This document shows, in pieces, positions 17,049 to 24,618 of a stretch of DNA of 26,809 bases. The translations under genes were made by a program, and so were the position numbers. This stretch comes from Sphingomonadales bacterium UBA6174. GTDB lineage: Bacteria > Pseudomonadota > Alphaproteobacteria > Sphingomonadales > Sphingomonadaceae. The first letter of the stretch is position 1. Each line of letters begins with the position of its first letter. The stretch lies in the NCBI GenBank assembly GCA_002422945.1, contig DITW01000002.1, positions 1 to 26,809 of the forward strand, read 5' to 3'. The notes below the pieces were generated by a model that was not told the DNA's origin, made no database searches, and saw only the letters and a list, made by a program, of their open reading frames with translations.

Positions 17049-17077
17049 TTGACAACCGACCGGGCGGTCGGTAACTA
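17049..17077 (+). promoter_or_regulatory. Unit D promoter
   Basis: TTGACA (17049-17054) and TAACTA (17072-17077) with 17-bp spacing; the same -10 sequence as unit A. The start would be near 17084, giving a leader of about 60 nt before the ATG at 17145. Confidence 0.68.
17055..17068. promoter_or_regulatory. TetR-type operator, copy 5
   Basis: ACCGACCGGGCGGT, the mirror image of copy 4, filling the -35/-10 spacer of the unit D promoter. Confidence 0.72.
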
Positions 17078-17144
17078 AAAATGGTCAGCCAGCGTTCGGC
17101 CTTCGAATCTGGCAACCGAAATTCAGCGTAAGGCAGCTTCGATA

Positions 17145-18368
17145 ATGCATTTTGAGCAGTCAGAAAAATCAAAGCAATGGATGGAACGCGTTCGCAAGTT
17201 CATGGATGAAAATATTTATCCATCCATCCCCATCTATGATGAACAGTCACAGAAGATTGATCGCTGGAAAGAAATTCCGCCGATCTTCGAAGAGCTGAAA
17301 GCCAAGGCCCGTGCGGAAGGCCTGTGGAACATGTTCATGCCACCGTCCGACCATGACGATGAGTTCTTTACCAGCGTCGGTCTGACCAATGTTGAATATG
17401 CCCCCATTGCCGAATTAATGGGCCGGGTGTCCTGGGCATCCGAGGTGTTCAACTGCATGGCCCCGGACACTGGCAATTTTGAGGTGCTGCACCGTTACGG
17501 TACGCCCGAACAAAAGCGCCGTTACATGATGCCGCTGGTCAATGGCGAAACCCGTTCCGCTTTTTTGATGACCGAACCGGAAGTGGCGTCTTCGGATGCC
17601 CGCAACATCCGCACCGAAATCCGGCGCGAGGGCGATGAATATGTCATCAATGGCCGCAAATGGTGGTCATCGGGCGCGGGCCATCCCAAATGCGACTTTT
17701 TCATCGTCATGGGCAAATCGGACCCGGACGCCGCGACCTATCATCAGCAGTCTATGATCCTCGTGCCGCGCGATGCCAAGGGTGTGGAGATCGTCCGTTT
17801 CCTGCCGGTGTTTGGCTATGACCATGCGCCGCACGGCCATTTCGAAGTCATTCTCGACAATGTCCGCGTGCCGGTCGATCATATGCTGAAGGGCGAAGGC
17901 TGCGGTTTCGAAATCGCACAAGGTCGCCTCGGGCCGGGCCGTATCCACCACACCATGCGCAACGTTGCCTCGGCAGAGGTCGCACTGGAAAAGACGGTCA
18001 AACGGCTTTCCTCGCGCGTGGCCTTTGGCAAGCCGATCATCGAGCATAGCGTCTGGGAACAGCGCATCGCCGAGGCGCGGACCGAAATCGAGATGATGCG
18101 CCTGCTCTGTCTGAAGGCCGCCTATATGATGGACACGGTCGGCAACAAAGCCGCGCGCGCCGAAATCGCCATGATCAAGGTCTGTGCGCCCCGCATCACC
18201 CAGCGCATTATCGACGAAGCCATTCAGGCCCATGGCGGCGGCGGCGTTTGTGATGATTTCGGGCTGGCGGAACTCTACGCCAACACCCGGATCGTCCGCC
18301 TCACCGATGGGCCGGATGAAGTCCATTGCCGCCAGATCGCGCGGCTCGAAATGAAAAAATACGGCTGA
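17145..18368 (+). CDS. Acyl-CoA dehydrogenase, ACAD10/11-LvaC type
   Basis: A 407-residue acyl-CoA dehydrogenase family flavoprotein. The substrate/FAD motif is FLMTEPEVASSDA, followed by INGRKWWSSGAGHP, RLGPGRIHH and the C-terminal AHGGGGVCDDFGLAELYANTR. The usual catalytic Glu segment (YEGTxxI) is LTDGPDEVH, with Asp388 in its place. The DGPDEVH signature and the KWWSSGA stretch are what I associate with the ACAD10/ACAD11 and Pseudomonas LvaC branch, which act on 4-phosphorylated acyl-CoAs rather than simply oxidising acyl-CoAs. It is followed 10 bp later by an APH-fold kinase gene, the fusion partner of this domain in animals. It is the first gene of unit D. The family call is strong; the precise substrate is unknown. 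Confidence 0.9.
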   Translation: MHFEQSEKSKQWMERVRKFMDENIYPSIPIYDEQSQKIDRWKEIPPIFEELKAKARAEGLWNMFMPPSDHDDEFFTSVGLTNVEYAPIAELMGRVSWASEVFNCMAPDTGNFEVLHRYGTPEQKRRYMMPLVNGETRSAFLMTEPEVASSDARNIRTEIRREGDEYVINGRKWWSSGAGHPKCDFFIVMGKSDPDAATYHQQSMILVPRDAKGVEIVRFLPVFGYDHAPHGHFEVILDNVRVPVDHMLKGEGCGFEIAQGRLGPGRIHHTMRNVASAEVALEKTVKRLSSRVAFGKPIIEHSVWEQRIAEARTEIEMMRLLCLKAAYMMDTVGNKAARAEIAMIKVCAPRITQRIIDEAIQAHGGGGVCDDFGLAELYANTRIVRLTDGPDEVHCRQIARLEMKKYG

Positions 18369-18378
18369 TTTGCAAGGC

Positions 18379-19497
18379 ATGTCCATCATCGCAGAGGCCA
18401 TAGGAGCCCGACCCAAAGTGAGCGCACCAAAAAAATACATAGGAGATATTGGCGAGGTCAGGACCGGGGCAGCGTTCGACGAAGGTCGCCTCGCTACCTA
18501 TCTGGCGGGCGCCATTAAGGGCTTTCAAGGCCCGCTCACGATCAAGCAGTTCAAAGGCGGGCAATCAAACCCGACCTATCTGCTCATCACGCCAGACGCC
18601 AAATATGTCATGCGCCGCAAGCCGCCGGGCGTATTGCTGGCTTCTGCCCATGCCGTCGACCGCGAGTTCAGGGTTACAAATGCCTTGTTCCAACAGGGCT
18701 TCCCCGTGCCGGAACCATTGTGCCTATGCGAGGATCTCGATGTCGTCGGCACGATGTTCTATGTCATGCGGCATGTCGAAGGCCGGGTATTCTGGGATTG
18801 TCAGATGCCGGACCTCAGCCGGGAAGAGCGCGCCGCCGTGTATGATTCTGCGAACGAGACGCTCGCGCGCCTGCACAATGTCGATTTCAAAGCGATCGGC
18901 CTTGGCGATTATGGCCGACCGGGCAATTATTTCGAACGCCAGATCACGCGCTGGTCAAAGCAATATGACCTCTCCCGCACCCGCGACATCCCGGCGATGG
19001 ACCGATTGCTTGAATGGTTGCCAACCGCCGTGCCAGCCGATGATGGTCGATCATCGATTATCCATGGCGATTATTCGTTCCACAATTTGCTGATCCACCC
19101 GACCGAACCAAAGGTCGTCGCCGCGATCGATTGGGAATTGTCGACCATCGGCCATCCAATTGGCGACCTGATGTACCATTGCATGGAATGGTATCGCCCA
19201 GAGGGTATCGATGAACGTGGCACACTCTGCAATGCCGATCTTCAAGCGCTCGGCGTGCCGACGATGGAAGAATATGTAGATCTGTATTGCGCCCGCACCG
19301 GGATCACGATCAGTGGCGATCTGGGCTTTTACCGTGCGTTCAACCTCTTCCGGGTGGCCGCGATCTTGCAGGGCATCGCCGGACGCATCCGCGACGGCAT
19401 TTCAACCGATGCCCATGCGGAAAAGATCATCGCGCGGATCGACCCCATCGCCGAAAGTGCGTGGGCAGAGGCATTACGTGCAGGTGCATGCGCATAA
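18379..19497 (+). CDS. APH-fold kinase (ACAD10/11-LvaA type)
   Basis: A phosphotransferase-family protein of 372 residues. The kinase-like features are GGQSNPTYLL and YVMRRKPPG (nucleotide-binding lobe), the Brenner-type catalytic loop IIHGDYSFHN (about 227-236, catalytic Asp231) and the metal-binding IDWELSTIGHPIGD (Asp251). Despite the aminoglycoside-phosphotransferase fold, the LRRKPPG/DWELSTIGHP pattern belongs to the branch fused to ACAD domains in ACAD10/11 and represented by LvaA, which phosphorylates the 4-hydroxyl of acyl-CoAs. The ATG at 18379 was preferred; a TTG at 18370 and a GTG at 18418 with an upstream AGGAG are alternatives. It is not an antibiotic-resistance gene by context. 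It is followed after 36 bp by the P450 gene. Confidence 0.88.
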   Translation: MSIIAEAIGARPKVSAPKKYIGDIGEVRTGAAFDEGRLATYLAGAIKGFQGPLTIKQFKGGQSNPTYLLITPDAKYVMRRKPPGVLLASAHAVDREFRVTNALFQQGFPVPEPLCLCEDLDVVGTMFYVMRHVEGRVFWDCQMPDLSREERAAVYDSANETLARLHNVDFKAIGLGDYGRPGNYFERQITRWSKQYDLSRTRDIPAMDRLLEWLPTAVPADDGRSSIIHGDYSFHNLLIHPTEPKVVAAIDWELSTIGHPIGDLMYHCMEWYRPEGIDERGTLCNADLQALGVPTMEEYVDLYCARTGITISGDLGFYRAFNLFRVAAILQGIAGRIRDGISTDAHAEKIIARIDPIAESAWAEALRAGACA

Positions 19498-19533
19498 CAA
19501 AGGCGGATAACCCCAAAAATCTAAGGACCTTTT

Positions 19534-20784
19534 ATGGCAACCGAAAAGGCGCTTGCTGATTATGACGTGATGTCCAAAGCGTTCCAGCAAGAGGCCTATG
19601 GTTTCTATGAAAAGCTTCAAAAGGAAGCGCCTGTCTACAAATTACCCAATGCCGATGTCTATCTGATCTCCCGTTATGATGACATCAAGGCCATTAGCCT
19701 CGATCCCGCGACCTTTTCCAACAAGCTATCCTACGGCATGATCCAGGGCGATCGCTGGAAGATCTATGAAGATGAGGTGGCGCGTCGGGGTTGGGGGATC
19801 AAGCGGGTCTTGAACGGTGCCGACCTGCCCGAACATCGCCGCGTCCGTAAATATCTCGACTCGATCCTGAATGCCCGCGCGGTAGAAGCGCTCAAACCGC
19901 GCATTCAGGCGGTCACCGACATGTTGATCGACCAGTTTGCAGATCGCGGCGCGTGCGAGTTCGTCAGCGACTTCGCTTTAAGATTGCCCTCTATCATCAT
20001 CGCCGAGCATTTCGGTTTCGACCCCGGCAATATTGATAATTTTCTGCGCTGGGCAGCAACCATATCGCGCATCACCAATCATGTGCTGACGACGGAACAA
20101 TTGCTCGAATGTGCCGAGGCCGAACTGGAGATGCAGCACTATCTCCATGATGTGATGGAGCGCCGCAAGATCGACCCCAAGAACGATCTTCTGACCCGGC
20201 TCGTCATCGAAAATAGCGGCGACACCGTCGACGACAATCCGCTGACGGAACAAGAGCTGCAAAATATCTTACGGGACTTTATTCTGGGCGGCTTCGGCAC
20301 GGTCGTCAACATGCTCGGCAACTCGCTCTACCTGCTTTTGCGCCATCCCGATCAGATGGAAAAGCTGCGTAGCCATCCCGAACTCATGCCGAACTTCATC
20401 GACGAATGCCTGCGTATCGAGACAGCCATTCAGGTGTTTCCAAGGATCACGACTCGGGCGGTCGAAATGCATGGCATCCATATGCCGCAAGGCGCACTCA
20501 TCGGCCTATGCCTTGGCGGTGCCAATCACGATCCGAGCAAATTTACCTGCCCGCATGCGTTTGACATCGAGCGTGCCGACGCCAGGTCGCACATCACCTT
20601 CAACTTCGGCCCGCACACCTGCCCCGGGCGTCTGCTCGCCAAACTGGAATTGCAAATCGCCTTTACCACCATCCTGCAGCGTCTGGGCGACATCCAGCTT
20701 GCCGAAGCGTTGCCCAACCCCCATGCGGCCAATTGGCGCCATCGCAATATCGAACGGCTGCCCATTACATTCCGGCCCGCCTGA
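19534..20784 (+). CDS. Cytochrome P450 with atypical I-helix
   Basis: A 416-residue soluble bacterial P450. The heme-binding loop FNFGPHTCPGRLLAKLEL places the thiolate ligand at Cys363; the K-helix ExxR motif is Glu291-Arg294 (ECLR); HDPSKF and FDIERAD are also typical. The I-helix oxygen-activation motif, usually (A/G)Gx(E/D)T, reads GGFGTVV (252-258): the Thr is kept, but the acidic residue is Gly. AAGGAC precedes the ATG. As the last gene of unit D it would hydroxylate the substrate or an intermediate, possibly producing the hydroxyl that the kinase acts on. No ferredoxin or ferredoxin reductase gene lies in the window, so electrons must come from elsewhere. It is convergent with unit E. 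Confidence 0.92.
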   Translation: MATEKALADYDVMSKAFQQEAYGFYEKLQKEAPVYKLPNADVYLISRYDDIKAISLDPATFSNKLSYGMIQGDRWKIYEDEVARRGWGIKRVLNGADLPEHRRVRKYLDSILNARAVEALKPRIQAVTDMLIDQFADRGACEFVSDFALRLPSIIIAEHFGFDPGNIDNFLRWAATISRITNHVLTTEQLLECAEAELEMQHYLHDVMERRKIDPKNDLLTRLVIENSGDTVDDNPLTEQELQNILRDFILGGFGTVVNMLGNSLYLLLRHPDQMEKLRSHPELMPNFIDECLRIETAIQVFPRITTRAVEMHGIHMPQGALIGLCLGGANHDPSKFTCPHAFDIERADARSHITFNFGPHTCPGRLLAKLELQIAFTTILQRLGDIQLAEALPNPHAANWRHRNIERLPITFRPA

Positions 20785-20805
20785 TCTTGCCATCAGGGCG
20801 AAGTA

Positions 20806-20833
20806 AAGGGGTGAAGGCATAGCCCCACCCCTT
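20806..20833. terminator. Bidirectional terminator between units D and E
   Basis: AAGGGGTG (20806-20813) and CACCCCTT (20826-20833) form a perfect eight-base-pair stem, with an inner GGC/GCC stem around an ATA loop. It lies midway in the 55-bp gap between two convergent genes and would serve both strands. T-tracts are short (AGTAAA on one side, TTCATTCAT on the other). Confidence 0.7.
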
Positions 20834-20839
20834 CATTCA

Positions 20840-22804
20840 TCAGATCGCCATCCCAAGCCGCTGCGCCTCGAACACCGCATTGGCCATGCGGCGCGGGCTC
20901 AGGCAATCGCCGATCTGGTGCAACTGCCAGTCGCCACCATCGAGATTCTGTTCCAGCGCATTCGGCGCGCGTCCAGTCTGCATCACGACCAGATCACAGG
21001 CGATTTCTTCTACTTCACCGCTGGTCATGTCGATGATCTGGGCGCACCCGTCCGCCACGCCGAACAACTGGCCCAGCACCCGGAACCGGGTATTGCCGCG
21101 CCCCAGACGCGCGAGCATGGGGCCAACGCTTTCAACCGGAATCTGATGGGCAACCGCCGCAGACGGCGTGACATAAGTCACCTGCCACCCGGCCACGACC
21201 AGCGCCTCGGCCACCCCATAATTCCACCAAAAGCCCGTGCCATCATCAACCATCACCGCCCGGCCAGCGCCCATCGGCGCGGGCGCACCCTCGGCCAGAA
21301 TATCAAACCAGCGCATCACCCGCGCACCGGCAAACTCTTCTGGCACCGGCTTCGCCTGCGCCCCGATGGCGACCACCACATCATCGAAATGATCGGTCAG
21401 GTCCTGCGGCCCGTTTATCCGCCGTTCGAGATGAATCGGCACCGCCAACCGGCGCAATTCCGTCTGGTAGAAATCAATCAGCTTCCGCAATCCCTGCCGA
21501 TGCGGCACCGATGCCGCATACAGGAACTGGCCGCCGATCCCGTCGCTTGCTTCAAAAATCACGGGGCGATGGCCACGCAGCGCAACCGAGCGCGCCAGCT
21601 CCAGACCAGCCGGACCGGCGCCGATAATCGCCACCGCGCGTGAACCGGTCGCAGGGGCCGCTCCATTGAACGGGGTGACAAGTTCGCGCCCCGCTTCCGG
21701 ATTAACGGCGCAATGCAAATGCGGCGCAAAGGAACGACAATCCTGATTAAGGCCGAGACAAGGGCGCACCCGTTCAAAGCTGCCGTCACGCACCTTATCC
21801 AGCCATTCCGGATCGGCGATCAACGCGCGCGCCATGCCGATCATGTCGCCCTTGCCCTCTTCCAATAATTGTTCGGCCAGATCGGGACGCGTAATCTTCT
21901 GGCCCACGATCACCGGCAGGTCGCAATGCGCCTTGACGATCCCGGCGGCGCGCGCGGCGGTTGCCTCTGGTTGGGTCAAGTCCTTGACATAGGCCCCGCG
22001 CGTGCCGAGCGTGATGCTGAGATAATCAACACAGCCCATTTGCTGGATCATCTCGACAATCCGCAACGTATCCGCGATCTCGATGCCTTCGCCGGTTTCT
22101 TCATCGGCGCTGAGCCGGACACCCAACATGAAATCGCTGCCGCAATGGTTGCGGATGGACTCGATCACCTCGCGCATGAAGCGGAAGCGTCTAACCGGAT
22201 CGCCACCATATTCATCGGTGCGTATATTGGTCGCAGGCGACATGAATTGCGCCGGGAGATAGCCATGCGCCGCATGAATTTCGACACCATCATGGCCGGT
22301 GCGCTGAAGATTGTGCGCGGAATGGCCGAATGCCTCGACCAGCTCCGCAATCCCGGCCTTATCAAGGACGCGGGGCGGAAACGGATCGCGCGGCGAACGA
22401 ATGTCGGATGGCGCAAGTGCTGGATAATCAGCATCCATGCCGATCAACTCGCGGCCCAGATGGACCAACTGCCCGACCGCGACAACATTATGACTGCGCA
22501 TCATCTCGGCACGGCGGGCAAGCCCCGGCAGGACATGCTCGCTATAATCTTCCACCAGCACCCGCTGCCTGCGGGCAGAGCTTGGATGGACGACGGCCGC
22601 ACCGGTAATAATCATCCCCGGGCGCGTGGCTGCACGTCGCCGATAATATTCGATGTCATCCTCGGTAATCGCGCCATCGCGCAACATGCTGGTGCCATGC
22701 GGCAGGATCACGACCCGATTTTGCAGCGTGACTTTGCCCATCGCAAACGGCGAGAACAGCCTTTTGTACATCGCCTCGCCTCGCCCCTGTTCATGCCCGC
22801 TCAT
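20840..22804 (-). CDS. Old yellow enzyme/2,4-dienoyl-CoA reductase-like flavoprotein
   Basis: A protein of 654 residues with the two-part architecture of 2,4-dienoyl-CoA reductase and trimethylamine dehydrogenase. It has an N-terminal FMN TIM barrel (LQNRVVILPHGT; HDGVEIHAAHGYLPAQF at about 171-187; GMARALIADPEW) and a C-terminal FAD/NAD(P) module (AIIGAGPAGLELARSVA near 395; IGDCLSPRRMANAVFE). The intervening iron-sulphur site is degenerate: Cys349, Leu352, Cys356 and Cys365, so the second of four expected cysteines is missing and the last spacing is short. It would reduce a conjugated C=C bond. The ATG at 22804 overlaps the SDR stop (ATGA); a second ATG at 22771 (MYKRLF) matches the usual family N-terminus and has a GGGGCGAGG upstream. 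It is the last gene of unit E. Confidence 0.9.
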   Translation of the reverse strand: MSGHEQGRGEAMYKRLFSPFAMGKVTLQNRVVILPHGTSMLRDGAITEDDIEYYRRRAATRPGMIITGAAVVHPSSARRQRVLVEDYSEHVLPGLARRAEMMRSHNVVAVGQLVHLGRELIGMDADYPALAPSDIRSPRDPFPPRVLDKAGIAELVEAFGHSAHNLQRTGHDGVEIHAAHGYLPAQFMSPATNIRTDEYGGDPVRRFRFMREVIESIRNHCGSDFMLGVRLSADEETGEGIEIADTLRIVEMIQQMGCVDYLSITLGTRGAYVKDLTQPEATAARAAGIVKAHCDLPVIVGQKITRPDLAEQLLEEGKGDMIGMARALIADPEWLDKVRDGSFERVRPCLGLNQDCRSFAPHLHCAVNPEAGRELVTPFNGAAPATGSRAVAIIGAGPAGLELARSVALRGHRPVIFEASDGIGGQFLYAASVPHRQGLRKLIDFYQTELRRLAVPIHLERRINGPQDLTDHFDDVVVAIGAQAKPVPEEFAGARVMRWFDILAEGAPAPMGAGRAVMVDDGTGFWWNYGVAEALVVAGWQVTYVTPSAAVAHQIPVESVGPMLARLGRGNTRFRVLGQLFGVADGCAQIIDMTSGEVEEIACDLVVMQTGRAPNALEQNLDGGDWQLHQIGDCLSPRRMANAVFEAQRLGMAI

Positions 22805-23556
22805 ATCGCCGTCATCCCGCCATCGATGACCAATTCCGCGCCGGTCATATAGGCGGACTCATCGCATGCCAGAAACAGAGCCGCATCCGCGATTTCCTGC
22901 GGCTGACCGAAACGGCCAAGCGGCGTATGTTCAAGGAACGTCCGCGCAGTTACCGGGTCGGCATAGGCCTTGGCCGTCAGCGGCGTCTCGACATGGCCCG
23001 GATGGATGGAGTTCGCGCGCACCCCGTTCTTCATCGTCGCGCATTCAATGGCGGTGCATTTGGTCAACATTCGTACGCCACCCTTGGCGGCGCTGTAGGA
23101 TGAGGCATTATTCCCGGCAACGATACCCCGGACCGACGACATATTGATGATCGACCCGCGCCCCGAACGCCCCAGCAATGGCAGCATATATTTTGTGGCC
23201 AGAAACACGCTGTCCAAATTCACCGCGATGATGGAACGCCAAACCTCGAAACTCGTGTCCGCAATCGAACAAAACGCCCCATAGCCCGCATTATTGACGA
23301 GCACATCGAGTACGCCAAATTCGGCATCCACCGTCGCGGCCGCATCGGCCCATGCGTTTTCCAATGTCACATCCATGACGATAGCACGATGACGTTCGCG
23401 CCCTTCCAGCGTCTGCAGCGCGTCTTGCAGCCGGTCAGCCGCCCGATCAGCAATCACCAGCCTTGCCCCTTGTTTGGCAAAAAGCTGGGCGATCGCTAGG
23501 CCGATGCCAGAGGCGGCACCGCTCACGAACGCCGTTCTCCCGGCAAGCCGTGCCAT
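22801..23556 (-). CDS. SDR-family oxidoreductase (unit E, second gene)
   Basis: A 251-residue classical SDR. The cofactor loop is SGAASGIG (12-19), with acidic Asp37 after the second strand (VIADRAAD) favouring NAD over NADP. NNAG, the catalytic Ser in INMSSVRG, Tyr-Lys in YSAAK and the terminal VIDGGMT are present. Its ATG shares one base with the stop of the upstream SDR (TAATG at 23556), and its own stop overlaps the flavoprotein start, so all three genes of unit E are coupled. It probably oxidises a secondary alcohol; the best family comparison would be cyclic-alcohol or hydroxysteroid dehydrogenases, but the substrate cannot be read from sequence. Confidence 0.87.
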   Translation of the reverse strand: MARLAGRTAFVSGAASGIGLAIAQLFAKQGARLVIADRAADRLQDALQTLEGRERHRAIVMDVTLENAWADAAATVDAEFGVLDVLVNNAGYGAFCSIADTSFEVWRSIIAVNLDSVFLATKYMLPLLGRSGRGSIINMSSVRGIVAGNNASSYSAAKGGVRMLTKCTAIECATMKNGVRANSIHPGHVETPLTAKAYADPVTARTFLEHTPLGRFGQPQEIADAALFLACDESAYMTGAELVIDGGMTAI

Positions 23557-24449
23557 TATGCGGTCTCCTGCTCGTCCACATCCCCTTTGCTGAGTTCCAG
23601 CAAGCTCTCGAAATTCGGGTTGGTGCGCGACAACAAGGCATCCGAGCGCAGCTTGATCGAATGGTCGAACTTATCGGAGGTCAGCAGATAAAATTGACGC
23701 TTTTCCATTGCCTCGAACACCATTTCGGCCACCGTTTCGGGCGAGATGGCGCTACGATAAAGATTGTCAGCAATCGCCTTCAGTTCCGGCGTCTCCTCTG
23801 CCACACCGGCCGCAGGTTGCAATTCGCTCGGGCGATTGCGTTCGGAACGATAGATGTTGGTATTCACAAGGCCGGGACACAATAACGTCACCCCAATCGG
23901 CGAACCAATGTCCTTCAACGAGGCATAGAGCGCCTCGGTCGCGCGCACTGCCGCTGTTTTTGCCGCACTGTAAACCGGCGAGCCTGCACCGCTGACCACC
24001 CCTGCAACCGATGCCGTTGTGACGACATGGCCATCCGTGCCTTGTGCAATCATGCGCGGAATAAATGACCGCATACCATGCACGACACCCATCAGATTGA
24101 CGTCGAACGACCATTTCCAGTCTTCAAGCGGGAACTCCCAGATCGGACGATATCGGCCAGAAGGCACAACGCCCGCATTATTGCACAATACATCGACCGA
24201 ACCGAAGTGATCCCAGGCCTTATCGGCCAACGCCTGCACATTGTCTTCGCTGCACACATCGACCTTGAAAGGGATCGCATCCCCACCGGTCGCCACTATA
24301 TCCGCGCTCACGCGCTCTGCCGCTGGCAGGTCGATATCGGCAACAACAATACGCATCCCGGCCTTGGCGAATCGGTGAGCCATAGCCTCACCCATCCCGC
24401 TGCCCGCACCTGTGATAACTGCAACCTTACCCTTCCAATTACGCATCAT
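23556..24449 (-). CDS. SDR-family oxidoreductase, C-terminally extended (unit E, first gene)
   Basis: A 297-residue SDR, about 45 residues longer than the classical form because of a C-terminal tail after the core (RQFYLLTSDKFDHSIKL and onward). TGAGSGMG (13-20), VVADID with an acidic residue for NAD, CNNAG, TTASVAG and YSAAK provide the cofactor and catalytic sites. The LLCPGLVNTNIY stretch and long tail resemble SDRs often found in sphingomonad and actinobacterial lipid or terpenoid clusters. Two tandem ATG codons begin the gene; the second (24446) is better spaced from GGAG. It is the first gene of unit E, behind an operator-bearing promoter and divergent from unit F. Confidence 0.86.
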   Translation of the reverse strand: MMRNWKGKVAVITGAGSGMGEAMAHRFAKAGMRIVVADIDLPAAERVSADIVATGGDAIPFKVDVCSEDNVQALADKAWDHFGSVDVLCNNAGVVPSGRYRPIWEFPLEDWKWSFDVNLMGVVHGMRSFIPRMIAQGTDGHVVTTASVAGVVSGAGSPVYSAAKTAAVRATEALYASLKDIGSPIGVTLLCPGLVNTNIYRSERNRPSELQPAAGVAEETPELKAIADNLYRSAISPETVAEMVFEAMEKRQFYLLTSDKFDHSIKLRSDALLSRTNPNFESLLELSKGDVDEQETA

Positions 24450-24481
24450 GCTCTCCGGCTTTTCATTGTCATCATGGCAAC

Positions 24482-24510
24482 AAATTAGCGACCGACCAGT
24501 CGGTCGTCAA
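24482..24510 (-). promoter_or_regulatory. Unit E promoter
   Basis: Minus-strand TTGACG (24510-24505) and TAATTT (24487-24482) with 17-bp spacing; the spacer is filled by an operator palindrome. The leader to the first ATG would be under 30 nt. Confidence 0.62.
24491..24504. promoter_or_regulatory. TetR-type operator, copy 6
   Basis: ACCGACCAGTCGGT has perfect six-base arms, and the symmetry extends two bases further on each side (24489-24506). This is the best copy in the window. Confidence 0.78.
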
Positions 24511-24549
24511 CTGTCTATCAAGGAAAATTTCGCAGTTTCCTTAGGCTTG

Positions 24550-24579
24550 TTGACAGGTCGACCCTCCCCTCCCTATAAA
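24550..24579 (+). promoter_or_regulatory. Unit F promoter
   Basis: TTGACA (24550-24555) and TATAAA (24574-24579) with 18-bp spacing, the closest match to a housekeeping promoter in the window. The operator begins five bases past the -10 box. Confidence 0.7.
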
Positions 24580-24583
24580 GCAA

Positions 24584-24597
24584 CCCGACTAGTCGGT
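24584..24597. promoter_or_regulatory. TetR-type operator, copy 7
   Basis: CCCGACTAGTCGGT holds a perfect 12-bp palindrome (24585-24596) over the expected transcription start of unit F. If the TetR-type gene at the end of unit F makes the repressor, this site gives autoregulation. Confidence 0.72.
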
Positions 24598-24618
24598 TGG
24601 TCAAAAGAGAGGATTAAA

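Larger units (their letters stand above)
17004..17071. repeat. Perfect 23-bp inverted repeat across the divergent promoters
   Basis: Positions 17004-17026 and 17049-17071 are exact reverse complements, separated by 22 bp. Each arm carries one operator palindrome plus the TTGACA -35 box of one of the two divergent units, so units C and D have mirror-image control regions. Confidence 0.9.

Noticed and set aside
18379..19497. Aminoglycoside phosphotransferase resistance gene
   Set aside because: The fold is shared, but the motifs and the adjacent ACAD10/11-type dehydrogenase place it with metabolic kinases acting on hydroxyacyl-CoAs.
21869..22852. 327-codon open frame on the plus strand opposite the dienoyl-CoA-reductase-like gene
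   Set aside because: It is antisense to a gene with clear flavoprotein motifs, and no recognisable protein features are present.
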